Of a stretch of 64,000 nucleotides of DNA, positions 35,038 to 43,624 are shown in pieces. The translations under genes were made by a program, and so were the position numbers. Below the pieces are notes generated by a model, which saw only the letters and a list, made by a program, of their open reading frames with translations, was not told the origin of the DNA and ran no database searches. The DNA lies in assembly GCF_013205055.1 (NCBI RefSeq), contig NZ_JABMLF010000002.1, positions 476,465-540,464 of the forward strand. The letters run 5' to 3'. Every line of letters begins with the position of its first letter. Position 1 is the first letter of the stretch. Source of the stretch: Rathayibacter sp. VKM Ac-2856. GTDB lineage: Bacteria; Actinomycetota; Actinomycetes; Actinomycetales; Microbacteriaceae.

Positions 35038-35859
35038 TCAGGACTCCGTGTCGACGAGGGCGTCGAGGCGGGCGACGTCGTCGGCCGAGAGGGTGAAGTC
35101 GACCTGGGCGTTCTCGCGGATGCGCTCGGGGGTGGTCGACTTCGGCAGGGGCAGAACGTCCTTCTCGAGGAGGTAGCGGATGCAGAGCTGCGCCACCGAG
35201 ACGCCGTTCGCCTGCGCGATGTCGGCGAGGTCGGAGTTGCCGAGCAGGCCGCCGGTCGCGAGCGGCGAGTAGCCCTCGACGAGGATGCCGTTGGCGCGGC
35301 AGTAGTCGGTGGTCTCATCCTGGGTGTTGCCGACGAACCAGCGGATCTGGTTCGCGTGCGGCTTCACATCGGTGGCGGAGATCAGCGACTCCAGGTCGGC
35401 CACGTCGAAGTTGGAGACGCCGATGGCGCGGGCGCGGCCGGAGTCGTAGATCTCCTCCATCGCCTTCCACGCCGCGATGTTGCCGTCGCGGTGGTCCGAG
35501 CCCATGTCCGACCACGGCCACGGCGCGTGGATCAGGTACAGGTCGACGTGCTCGAGCTCGAGCGCCGCCATCGTCGTCTCGAAGCTGTCCTTCGCGCCGG
35601 CGTGGTCCTTGACCTCGGCGGGCAGCTTCGTGGTGATGAAGACCTCGTCGCGCGGGATGCCGCTGTCGCGCAGGGCGCGGCCGACGCTCGCCTCGTTGCC
35701 GTAGCCGCGGGCGGTGTCGATGTGGCGGTAGCCGGCCTCGAGGGCCGTGGTCACCGCGTCGTACGCGTCGGCGCCGTCCTCGATCTGCCAGGTGCCGAAG
35801 CCGATCCTCGGGATGGTGACGCCGTTGGACAGGGTGAAGGTGTCGGTCAGTGCAGGCAT
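35038..35859 (-). CDS. aldo/keto reductase
   Basis: A 273-residue NADPH-dependent oxidoreductase with an AKR TIM barrel. It has 'GFGTWQIEDG', the tetrad Asp and Tyr in 'GYRHIDTARGYGNEASVG', Lys in 'FITTKLPAE' and His in 'LYLIHAPWP', plus the nucleotide-binding 'PLPKSTTPERIREN' near the C terminus. Closest in type to 2,5-diketo-gluconate/AKR5-like reductases. It may reduce aldoses or reactive carbonyls; no operon partner gives a substrate. Confidence 0.92.
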   Translation of the reverse strand: MPALTDTFTLSNGVTIPRIGFGTWQIEDGADAYDAVTTALEAGYRHIDTARGYGNEASVGRALRDSGIPRDEVFITTKLPAEVKDHAGAKDSFETTMAALELEHVDLYLIHAPWPWSDMGSDHRDGNIAAWKAMEEIYDSGRARAIGVSNFDVADLESLISATDVKPHANQIRWFVGNTQDETTDYCRANGILVEGYSPLATGGLLGNSDLADIAQANGVSVAQLCIRYLLEKDVLPLPKSTTPERIRENAQVDFTLSADDVARLDALVDTES

Positions 35860-36010
35860 GTCTCTCCTCGGGAAGTCCGGCCCCGCGCGCGTCCTCGCGG
35901 CGGGGTGGTGCTGCTCACGCTAGGCGCGCGGCGGGCGGGACGCAGGCCCCTTGCGGAGGGGCGGCGCGCGGGGCGCTGATGGAGCAGCGGCCCGCAGGGC
36001 GCGGGCAGCA

Positions 36011-36149
36011 TCATGCTGATCCAACAGCGGCCGCCGGGCGCGGGCCGCACCATGCTGATCGAGTAGCGCCCGCAGGGCGCGTATCGAGATCCGCCGTCGT
36101 CGGCACGTGGGTCTCGATACGCCGCTGCGCGGCTACTCGACCAGCATGG
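36011..36149. repeat. Type C repeats
   Basis: ATGCTGATCCAACAG... (36012) is a diverged copy, followed by ATGCTGATCGAGTAG...TATCGAGATCC (36052-36094) and the inverse form ending at 36149, 11 bp past the GH3 stop. Confidence 0.78.
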
Positions 36150-36159
36150 AGGAGGCCCG

Positions 36160-38502
36160 CTACTCGGCCGGCGTCACCGACCACGGGGTGCGCAGGGCTC
36201 GCTCCGCGAGCACGCGGCGCTCGCCCGTGAGCGCGACGTCGGCCGTCTGCGCGGCGTCGGCCGCCGACGGGCCCGCGATCAGGCGCAGCGGCCCCGGATC
36301 CACGCTGAGCGCGCCGTCGACGCCGGTCGACGCGAGCCGCGCGGCCTCGACGTGGAAGTGCACCGTCAGCGACTCCCCCGCGGCGATCGGCACGCGCGCG
36401 TAGCCGATCAGCTGCACGGTCGGCCGCACCACCGGCGACGTCGGGTAGCCGGCGTACAGCTGCACCACCTCGACCGTGTCCTCGCCGCTGTTGCGGATCG
36501 TCACCGCGGCGTCGAGCGACCCGTCCGTCGCGAGCACCGCCGGCGCCGTCAGCGCCTCGTGGGCGATGTCGCCCCGCGTCAGCCCGAAGCCGAACGGGTG
36601 CAGCGGAGTGGCGTCGAGCGCGGTGATCCCCGGGTTCGAGAGCCCGAGCGACGGCTGCAGGTACGTGGTCGACGCCGACGGGTGCCGCGGGATCTGCACG
36701 GGCAGCCGCCCGGTCGGCGAGACCCGCCCGGAGAGCACGCCGGCGACCGCGGCCGCCCCGTCCGCTCCGGGGAAGAACGCCTGGACGACTCCCCGGGCCG
36801 CGCCGTACTCGCCGAGCGCGTAGGGCCGCCCCGAGAGCACGACCAGCACGGTCGGCACGCCGGTGGCGAGCACCGCCTGGACGAGCTCGTCCTGGGCGCC
36901 CGGCAGGCGGAGATCGGCCGCGTCGCAGCCCTCGCCGGAGGTGCCGTCGCCGAACAGCCCGGCCACGTCGCCGACGACGACCACGGCCGCATCGCTCGAT
37001 CCCGCCACCTCGACGGCCTCGGCGATCGAGGAGGTGTCGGCGGAGGTGATCGACCCGCCGGCCGCGAACCGCACGCGCTCGTCGCCGAACTCGGCGCGCA
37101 GCGCGGTCAGCGCGGTCGGGATCTCGATCCCCAGCTCGTGCCCCGGGTGCTTGGAGAGCACGTGGTTGGGGAAGGCGTAGCAGCCGACCAGGCTGCGGAA
37201 CCGGTCCGCCGCCGGCCCCACGACCGCGATCGTGGAGGCCGCGCCGAGCAGCCCGCGCACGTCGTCGTCGCGCAGCAGCACCACCGACTCCTCCGCGATC
37301 CGGAGCGAGATCGCCCGGTTGCGCGCGCTGTCGAGATCGACCGACTCGGCGCCGTCCGGCACGAGGGGTCCGCCGTCGAGCAGCCCGGCCTCGAACTTGT
37401 GCCGCAGGTGCCGCTCCACCGAGCGGTCGAGGTCGCGCTCGTCGACCACTCCCTCCCGGATCAGGCGGGGCAGCTCGCCGTACGCGGCGGTCTGCGGCAG
37501 CTCGACGTCGACGCCGGCGCGGATCGCCAGGCGCCCCGCGTCGGCCGTGTCGACCGCGACGTGGTGCATCGCCTGGAGGAACGGCACGGCCCAGTAGTCC
37601 GCCACGACCGTGCCCTCGAAGCCCCAGCGCTCGCGCAGGATCGTCGTCAGCAGGTGCGCGCTCGCACTGCTGGGCACGCCGTCGATGTCGGTGTACGAGG
37701 TCATCACGCTGCGGGCTCCGCCGTGCCGCAGGGCGGCCTCGAACGGCGGCAGCACGGTGTCGGCGAGCTCGCGCGGGCCCATGCTGACCGGCGCGTGGTT
37801 GCGGGCGCCGCGGGAGGCCGCGTAGCCGGCGAAGTGCTTGAGCGTCGCGATCACCCCGGTCGACTCGAGCCCGGCGACGTAGGCGGCGCCGAGCTGCGAG
37901 ACGAGGTACGGGTCCTCGCCGAGGGTCTCCTCGACGCGGCCCCAGCGGTAGTCCTTCACCACGTCGACGACCGGCGCGAGCCCCTGGTGGATCCCGAGCG
38001 CGCGCATGTCGGAGCCGATCGCCTCCGCCATCTCGCCGACGAGGTCCTCGTCGAAGGTGGCCGCCCAGGCGAGCGGCGTCGGGAAGGCGGTCGCGCCGTA
38101 CGCGGCGAGCCCGGTCAGGCACTCCTCGTGCGCGATCGCCGGGATGCCCAGGCGCTGCGAGGAGACGACCCGCTCCTGCAGCTCGCGCAGCCGGCGCACC
38201 CCCTCCGGGACCGAGACGGGCTCGGTGCCGAAGACGCGGGTGAGCTGGCCGAGGCCGCCCGCGAACGGGTCGGCCGCGGAGTCGGGTCCGCCCTCGAGCT
38301 TCGGGGCGAAGTCGTCGGCGGAGTCGGTGAGCCAGACCGAGCCGAGCTGGGCCGCCTTCTCCTCGAGCGTGAGCTCGGCGGTGAGGAGGCGGGCCCGCTC
38401 GAGCGCGGAGAGGGAGCGGTCGCGCCAGTCGCGACCACCGCTCCCGTCCCCGTGCTGGTCGGTGCGGTCGGTGGGGACGAGAGCGGTGGAGGCGTCGTGC
38501 AT
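36160..38502 (-). CDS. GH3 beta-glycosidase (beta-glucosidase/xylosidase type)
   Basis: A 780-residue, three-domain GH3 enzyme. The TIM barrel holds 'GLAPVVDVVKDYRWGRVEETLGEDPYLVSQLG' and 'LKHFAGYAASRGARNHAPV'; the nucleophile Asp is in 'GFEGTVVADYWAVPFLQAMH'. The alpha/beta sandwich has 'VVLLRDDDVRGLLG' and 'LSGRPYALGEYG', and a C-terminal fibronectin-III-like domain follows. No signal peptide, so it cleaves oligosaccharides brought in by the adjacent ABC transporter. The start ATG overlaps the upstream permease stop (ATGA), making it the last gene of the four-gene operon. Substrate may be xylo- or gluco-oligosaccharides. Confidence 0.92.
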   Translation of the reverse strand: MHDASTALVPTDRTDQHGDGSGGRDWRDRSLSALERARLLTAELTLEEKAAQLGSVWLTDSADDFAPKLEGGPDSAADPFAGGLGQLTRVFGTEPVSVPEGVRRLRELQERVVSSQRLGIPAIAHEECLTGLAAYGATAFPTPLAWAATFDEDLVGEMAEAIGSDMRALGIHQGLAPVVDVVKDYRWGRVEETLGEDPYLVSQLGAAYVAGLESTGVIATLKHFAGYAASRGARNHAPVSMGPRELADTVLPPFEAALRHGGARSVMTSYTDIDGVPSSASAHLLTTILRERWGFEGTVVADYWAVPFLQAMHHVAVDTADAGRLAIRAGVDVELPQTAAYGELPRLIREGVVDERDLDRSVERHLRHKFEAGLLDGGPLVPDGAESVDLDSARNRAISLRIAEESVVLLRDDDVRGLLGAASTIAVVGPAADRFRSLVGCYAFPNHVLSKHPGHELGIEIPTALTALRAEFGDERVRFAAGGSITSADTSSIAEAVEVAGSSDAAVVVVGDVAGLFGDGTSGEGCDAADLRLPGAQDELVQAVLATGVPTVLVVLSGRPYALGEYGAARGVVQAFFPGADGAAAVAGVLSGRVSPTGRLPVQIPRHPSASTTYLQPSLGLSNPGITALDATPLHPFGFGLTRGDIAHEALTAPAVLATDGSLDAAVTIRNSGEDTVEVVQLYAGYPTSPVVRPTVQLIGYARVPIAAGESLTVHFHVEAARLASTGVDGALSVDPGPLRLIAGPSAADAAQTADVALTGERRVLAERALRTPWSVTPAE

Positions 38503-39410
38503 CAGCCCTTGAACGCTCCGTCCATGATCCCGGACACCATCCGGCGGCCGACGAAGAAGAACGCGATCAGCAGCGGCAGCGTCGCCATGAACGAGCCGCC
38601 CATCGCCAGCGCCACGTCGATCGAGCGGTTGGCCTGCAGCTGCTTCAGCGCGATCTGCACCGTGAACAGCTCCGGCGACTTCAGCACGATGAACGGCCAC
38701 ATGAAGTCGTTCCAGACCGCCGTGAACGTGATCAGTCCGAGCACGAACGCCGCCGGGCGGACCACCGGGAAGGCGATGCGCCAGAACAGCTGCCAGGAGT
38801 TCGCGCCGTCGATGCGGGCCGCCTGGATCAGCTCGTCGCTGACCGTCGTGGACATGTGCTGGCGCATCCAGAAGATGCCGAAGGCGCTGGCCAGTCCCGG
38901 CACGATGATCGCCTGGAGGGTGTCGACCCAGTCGAGCGCCGAGACGATCAGGTACTGCGGGATGATGCTCAGCTGCGCCGGCACCGTCATGGTGAGCAGC
39001 ACGATCAGGAACAGCAGGTTGCGGCCGGGGAACTGCAGCTTCGCGAAGGCGAAGCCGGCCATGGCGCAGAGGATCGCGGAGAGGACCGCGATGCTCAGCG
39101 ACACGATCAGCGAGTTCAGCAGCGACGCGATGAAGGGCACCGTGTCGAACACCTTCTCCGCGATGGCGAGGAAGTTCGTGCCCGGGTACAGGCGCGGCGG
39201 GATCGACGTGACGGCGGTCGCTCCGACCGACGCGACGACGAACATGTAGTAGAGCGGGAAGACCGAGACGAGCACGGCGACCGCGAGGAAGACGTAGGTC
39301 GGCCAGCCGACCCCGCCGCCCTTGCCGCGGCGCTTGGGCTGCACCTTCGGGGTGTCCCCCGCCGCGACCGCGCGGGCCTGCGGGAGGGCCTGATCGAGGA
39401 CGTCGGACAT
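38502..39410 (-). CDS. carbohydrate ABC transporter permease (MalG/AraQ type)
   Basis: About 302 residues with six membrane segments and the EAA loop 'ELIQAARIDGANSWQLFWRIAFPVVRPA' that contacts the ATPase. The N-terminal 35 residues are cytoplasmic. It pairs with the MalF-type permease whose stop overlaps its start. The operon order is binding protein, permease, permease, GH3. No ATPase gene is nearby, as usual for actinobacterial sugar importers served by a shared MsiK-type ATPase. Confidence 0.93.
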   Translation of the reverse strand: MSDVLDQALPQARAVAAGDTPKVQPKRRGKGGGVGWPTYVFLAVAVLVSVFPLYYMFVVASVGATAVTSIPPRLYPGTNFLAIAEKVFDTVPFIASLLNSLIVSLSIAVLSAILCAMAGFAFAKLQFPGRNLLFLIVLLTMTVPAQLSIIPQYLIVSALDWVDTLQAIIVPGLASAFGIFWMRQHMSTTVSDELIQAARIDGANSWQLFWRIAFPVVRPAAFVLGLITFTAVWNDFMWPFIVLKSPELFTVQIALKQLQANRSIDVALAMGGSFMATLPLLIAFFFVGRRMVSGIMDGAFKG

Positions 39411-40381
39411 CAGACGGCCGCCTTCCGGGTGCGGGTGGACAGGTAGAAGTTGATCAGCGAGACGACCACGACGATCACGAACAGCACGACGCCGATGGCG
39501 GATCCGTAGCCGAACTTGAACTGGCCGAAGCCCTGCTCGTAGAGGAACAGCGCGAGCGTCTGGCACTGCCGGCCGGCGCCGCAGGTGAGGCCCGATTCGG
39601 GAGCCACCAGGAGCGCCTCCGTGAAGATCTGCAGACCGCCGATGGTCGACATGATCACGGTGAAGACGATGATCGGGCGCAGCGCCGGGATGGTGAGGTG
39701 GCGGAACTGCTGCCAGCTGGAGGCGCCGTCGACCGAGGCGGCCTCGAACATCTCGCGCGGGAGCGACTGGAGCCCCGCCAGGTAGAGCAGCGTGTTGTAG
39801 CCGAACCAGCGCCAGAAGACCATCGTCGAGATGACGATCCACGAGCCGTAGTTGGTGGCGAGGAAGTTGATCGAGGGCAGTCCGAAGATGCCGAGGAACC
39901 AGTTGATCAGGCCGAAGTTCTTGTCGAAGATCTGCGCGAAGACGATCGCGGTCGCCGCGACGGAGGTGATGTAGGGCACCAGCAGCGCCATGCGCCAGAA
40001 GTTCGCCCAGCGCAGTCGCGCGTGGTTGAGCAGGTGCGCCAGGAAGAGCGCGAAGAGCAGCTGCGGCACCGTCGAGATGATGAAGATGCCGAAGGTGTTG
40101 ACCAGGGCGTTCCAGAACCGGCTGTCCGCGAAGAGCTGCTCGAAGTTCGCGAGGCCGACGAAGGTCTGCTCGCCGATCGGGTTCCAGTCGAAGAGCGAGA
40201 CGTAGAACGTGAAGAGCAGCGGGAAGAGCCCGAAGACGATGAAGATGAGGAAGAAGGGCGCGACGTACGCGTAGGGGGCGATCCGCTCCGAGAGGGAGTT
40301 GCGGATCCGCACGGCCTTCTGGACCGGAGCGCTGGGCTGCTTGCGCTGCTTGGGGGGACGTATGGCTGTCGCCGTTGACAC
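39410..40381 (-). CDS. carbohydrate ABC transporter permease (MalF type)
   Basis: A 323-residue, six-helix permease. The GTG start at 40381 has a near-ideal GGAGGTAA eight bases upstream. The EAA loop 'EMFEAASVDGASSWQQFRHLTIPALRP' is present. The extracytoplasmic stretch 'GLTCGAGRQCQTLALFLYEQGFG' has two Cys that could pair. It is followed directly by the MalG-type permease with a 4-bp overlap. Confidence 0.93.
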   Translation of the reverse strand: MSTATAIRPPKQRKQPSAPVQKAVRIRNSLSERIAPYAYVAPFFLIFIVFGLFPLLFTFYVSLFDWNPIGEQTFVGLANFEQLFADSRFWNALVNTFGIFIISTVPQLLFALFLAHLLNHARLRWANFWRMALLVPYITSVAATAIVFAQIFDKNFGLINWFLGIFGLPSINFLATNYGSWIVISTMVFWRWFGYNTLLYLAGLQSLPREMFEAASVDGASSWQQFRHLTIPALRPIIVFTVIMSTIGGLQIFTEALLVAPESGLTCGAGRQCQTLALFLYEQGFGQFKFGYGSAIGVVLFVIVVVVSLINFYLSTRTRKAAV

Positions 40382-40449
40382 GTGGGTTACCTCCGTCGAA
40401 GGGGCGGCCCGGCGCGCGAGGCGCCGGGCCGCTCGGGTGGGTGGGGCGA

Positions 40450-41724
40450 TCAGCCGCCGATGGCCTGCTCGGCCGTGTCGAGGGCGGTCGTCCACGCCTT
40501 GTCGGAGGTGACGTTGCCCGCCTCCAGCTCGACGAGGGTGTTCAGCAGGGCGCCGTTGATCGGCGTCGTGTCGGGACCGTTGTAGAAGGAGGGGAACTGC
40601 TCGACCGAGGTGGCCATGACCTCGCCGATCTTCGAGTCGCCGAAGAACGGGTCGGTGTAGTTGCGGACCTCCTCGCTCGCGACCGCCTCGGTGGCGGCGG
40701 GCAGGGTGCCCGAGGCCGCGAAGTGGTCGGTCTGGCCCTCGGCGGACATCATCGTCTCGATGTACTGCCAGGCGGCCTCGGGGTGCTCGGCGCGGGCCGG
40801 GATGGCGATGACGCTGCCGCCCCAGTTGCCGCCGACGCCGGGGACGCTCGTGACGCGCCAGTTGCCGGCGGTGTCGGGGGCGTCGGTCTTGATGCCGGCG
40901 AGGATCCACGACGGCGCGATGGTCACGGCGAAGGCGCCGTTCGCGCGGCCGGGGGCCCAGCCCGAGGACCAGGCGGCGATGCCGGCGCTGATGCCGGCGT
41001 CCTTGGTGTCCACGGCGACCTGGAACGCGTCCTTCACCTGCGGGTTGGTGTCGTAGACGAGCTCGCCGTCGGGCGAGTAGTACTTCTCGGAGACCTGGTT
41101 GACGGTCGAGAAGAAGACGCTGGTCTCGATGTTGTCGACGAACGGCTTGCCGGTCGCCTCGGTGTACTTCTCGCCCATGGCGATGAAGGACGGCCAGTCC
41201 TTCCACATCTCGGCGACCTCGGCCGGGTCGGTCGGCAGGCCGGCGGCCTCGAAGAGGTCGGCGCGGTAGGCGAAGCCCAGTCCGCCGACGTCGGTCGGGA
41301 CGCCCACGACGGAGCCGTCCTCGGCGGTCGCGGCGGAGGCGGCCCACGGGAGGTAGGCGGAGGCCACGTCGTCGCCGCCGAGCGTGCGCAGGTCGAGGAA
41401 GTTCGAGCTGTTGGCGACGAACTGGGGCAGGTCGTCGTTCTGGATCATGACCAGATCGGGCACCTTGCCGCCGGCCAGGGCCGCGGTGAGGGCGGTGGCG
41501 GTCTCGGTGGTGCTGCCCACCTCGGAGAGCTTGATCTTCGCGTCGGGCATCTTCGCCAGGTACTCGTCGACGCTGTCCTTGGCGTTGATGCCGGTGAAGG
41601 ACCAGAACGTCGCCTCGGCGTTCGGGTCGTCGGACGCGCCGCCTCCGCTTCCGGACGAGCATCCGGTGAGGGCGAGGGCCACGGCGGCGGCTGCTGCGGC
41701 GACGGCCGTCAGTCTTCTGTTCAC
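40450..41724 (-). CDS. sugar ABC transporter substrate-binding lipoprotein
   Basis: A 424-residue extracellular binding protein. It starts at GTG 41724 with AGAGGA seven bases upstream; residues about 1-22 form a lipoprotein signal with lipobox 'LALTGC' and a Gly/Ser linker. The mature part has the type I sugar-binding fold ('ATFWSFTGI', 'GGKVPDLVMIQNDDLPQF', 'PEAAWQYIETMMS'). First gene of the operon. A GAGA-N4-TCTC palindrome 59 bp upstream suggests repression by the divergent LacI protein. The ligand is unknown; the GH3 neighbour suggests beta-linked oligosaccharides. Confidence 0.92.
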   Translation of the reverse strand: MNRRLTAVAAAAAAVALALTGCSSGSGGGASDDPNAEATFWSFTGINAKDSVDEYLAKMPDAKIKLSEVGSTTETATALTAALAGGKVPDLVMIQNDDLPQFVANSSNFLDLRTLGGDDVASAYLPWAASAATAEDGSVVGVPTDVGGLGFAYRADLFEAAGLPTDPAEVAEMWKDWPSFIAMGEKYTEATGKPFVDNIETSVFFSTVNQVSEKYYSPDGELVYDTNPQVKDAFQVAVDTKDAGISAGIAAWSSGWAPGRANGAFAVTIAPSWILAGIKTDAPDTAGNWRVTSVPGVGGNWGGSVIAIPARAEHPEAAWQYIETMMSAEGQTDHFAASGTLPAATEAVASEEVRNYTDPFFGDSKIGEVMATSVEQFPSFYNGPDTTPINGALLNTLVELEAGNVTSDKAWTTALDTAEQAIGG

Positions 41725-41780
41725 GATTGTTCCTCTTCGTCGGGGATTCGCGGGGGGTCTCGCAGGAGGAGACCAGGAGC

Positions 41781-41875
41781 AAGAGAACGATCTCTTGGAC
41801 GCCAAGGTAGCTGGCCCGACCCCGGGTTGCAAGCGCGATTCGACGTTCGTTATCTCCGCGTGAGATATCGATCTC
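41781..41875. promoter_or_regulatory. operator-like palindromes between the ABC operon and the LacI gene
   Basis: AAGAGAACGATCTCTT (41781-41796) is a 16-bp dyad with one mismatched pair. GAGATATCGATCTC (41862-41875) overlaps TATCTC-N5-GAGATA (41851-41867). The CGATCTC half-site recurs in the GH127/GH36 control region. Confidence 0.6.
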
Positions 41876-42005
41876 CCCTAGTATTCAAGGGAAACTTTCG
41901 CAAATCGGACCACTTCGGCCCAGGGGGAGGCGTCCCCGTGGGAATCTGGAGATCGAGCACCCGGCGCCCCGGCCCGCTCCCCTCCTCGTCCAGAAGGAAG
42001 CAGCC

Positions 42006-43007
42006 ATGACCCGACCCACGCTCGTGGACGTCGCACAGGCCGCGGGGGTGTCCCGCGCCACCGCCGCCCGGGTTCTCGCCGGAGGCAAGAACGTCGACGT
42101 CCGCATGTCGGCCGCCGTCGAGCACGCCGCGAAGCAGCTCGGCTACGAGGCCAACAGCGCCGCCCGGATGCTGCGCGGCGGCCGCTCGGGAGCGATCGCG
42201 CTGATCGTCGCCTTCAACGAGCTCGACAGCCTCACCGGCACGTTCTTCACCTCCGTGCTGAAGGGCGCGGCGAAGGGGCTCTACGCCGCCGAGGTGCAGC
42301 CGGTGCTGCTGCCGGCCGACCACGACGACGGCGACCGCATCCCCAAGTTCCTCCGCTCGCGCGCGGTCGACGGGGCGATCGTGATCCTGCAGCACGAGAT
42401 CACCCACCTGGCGCAGGCGCTCGCCGACTCCCCCGTCCCGATCGCGTGGGTCGGCCGCCCCCGGGTCGCCCTGGCCGAGGACGCCATCGTGATCGACTCC
42501 GACAACTACGGCGGCGGGCGGCTCGCGGCCCGGGCGCTCGCCGACTCCGGTCGCCGCCGACTCGGCATCATCGCCGGCCCGCACGACATGGAGCCGGCCC
42601 GCGACCGCATCCGCGGCTGGCGCGACGAGCTGTCCGAGCTCGGCCTCGACCACAGCCCGATCGTGCACGGCGAGTTCACCCTCGAGAGCGGCTCGGCCGC
42701 GATGGCCCGCCTGCTGCAGCGCCACCCGGACCTCGACGGCGTCTTCGCCTCCTCCGACCTGATGGCCAACGGCGCGATCCGCGTGCTGCAGGCCTCGGGC
42801 CGGCGCGTCCCCGCCGACATCTCGGTCGTCGGCTTCGACGACGTGGTCGTCGCGACGACCTCCGACCCCACGCTGACCACCATCCGCCAGCCCCTCGAGG
42901 ACATGGGCCGCGTCGCCGCCGAGACGGTCGTCGCCGTGGTCGCCGGCCGCGAGGTCGACCGCCAGCCGATCCTCGCGACGACCCTCGTCCAGCGCGAGTC
43001 CGCCTGA
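42006..43007 (+). CDS. LacI-family transcriptional regulator
   Basis: A 333-residue LacI/GalR repressor: HTH 'TLVDVAQAAGVSRATAARVLAGG' at residues 5-27, hinge 'NSAARMLRGGRSGAIALI', and the sugar-binding core with 'DISVVGFDDVVVATTSDPTLTTIRQPLEDMG'. Divergent from the ABC/GH3 operon, with palindromes in the shared 280-bp region. It likely represses that operon, and possibly the GH127/GH36 pair that carries the same 12-bp dyad. The start ATG follows AGAAGGAAGCAGCC. Confidence 0.92.
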   Translation: MTRPTLVDVAQAAGVSRATAARVLAGGKNVDVRMSAAVEHAAKQLGYEANSAARMLRGGRSGAIALIVAFNELDSLTGTFFTSVLKGAAKGLYAAEVQPVLLPADHDDGDRIPKFLRSRAVDGAIVILQHEITHLAQALADSPVPIAWVGRPRVALAEDAIVIDSDNYGGGRLAARALADSGRRRLGIIAGPHDMEPARDRIRGWRDELSELGLDHSPIVHGEFTLESGSAAMARLLQRHPDLDGVFASSDLMANGAIRVLQASGRRVPADISVVGFDDVVVATTSDPTLTTIRQPLEDMGRVAAETVVAVVAGREVDRQPILATTLVQRESA

Positions 43008-43040
43008 GCGCGTCCGCCCCCCGCCGCGGACGGCGCCGCC

Positions 43041-43192
43041 GCACAACGTCAGCTGAGAGTGGTGGGCCTCCCCTGTCAGGGGAGGGATCCCCTTCTCAGC
43101 TGACGTTGTGCGCGGACGCGGCGACAGAACATCAGCCCGGAGCGCGTCTCATCGCCGACGGGCGATGAGAGCCGCTCCGGGCTGATGTTCTG
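43041..43192. repeat. Type A then Type B palindrome
   Basis: Type A (43041-43111): arms GCACAACGTCAGCTGAGA and its inverse complement, with an inner perfect stem CCTCCCCTG-T-CAGGGGAGG. Type B (43125-43192): arms CAGAACATCAGCCCGGAGCG and its exact inverse complement. The pair lies 34 bp after the LacI stop and may terminate transcription. Confidence 0.85.
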
Positions 43193-43202
43193 CGGCCGAT
43201 CG

Positions 43203-43290
43203 GGCCTCGGCGGGGCCGCCTCTAGGCGCGGGCGGCCTCGACGTAGGCCACGAGGGCGTACGCGTGGCCGTGGCCGAGGCCGTGCTCGAT
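43203..43290 (-). pseudogene. short duplicated tail of the DUF4287 gene
   Basis: It matches positions 45476-45562 (the last about 27 codons of the DUF4287 gene) at high identity, then diverges. The Type A and Type B palindromes in front are duplicated with it. From 43291 to 43624 I see no gene; the minus- and plus-strand open frames there lack homology and ribosome binding sites. Confidence 0.7.
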
Positions 43291-43624
43291 TGTCAGTCAG
43301 GAGTCGTCTCGTCGAGTCCGGTCCGGTCGGTCGGGACGACGCCGAGCGGGAACCGGGGGCACTCCGGTTCACCCCGTGGGGCGATCGAGAACGGACTGCT
43401 GCCGGAGGAGTAGTCGAGAGATCTCGGAAAGCGAGTGGTATTGCCTAGCGATCGGCGACTGCTCTCCCTCATTCAGCGACTCTCCGCCGATAAGACCCGG
43501 ACGATCGGATTCGGGCAGCAACTCCGATCGCGCTTTCTCTCTGCAATACTCCGTGAGCCCCCTATGAGACCGGCAGCGGACCCACTCGACGTCGATTCCG
43601 CTGCTCGGCCGACCGAAAGAGTCG

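Noticed and set aside
39410-41782. Single long frame joining the MalF-type permease to upstream sequence
   Set aside because: The upstream part is the antisense-like out-of-frame reading of the binding-protein gene. A strong GGAGGTAA and GTG at 40381 mark the true start.
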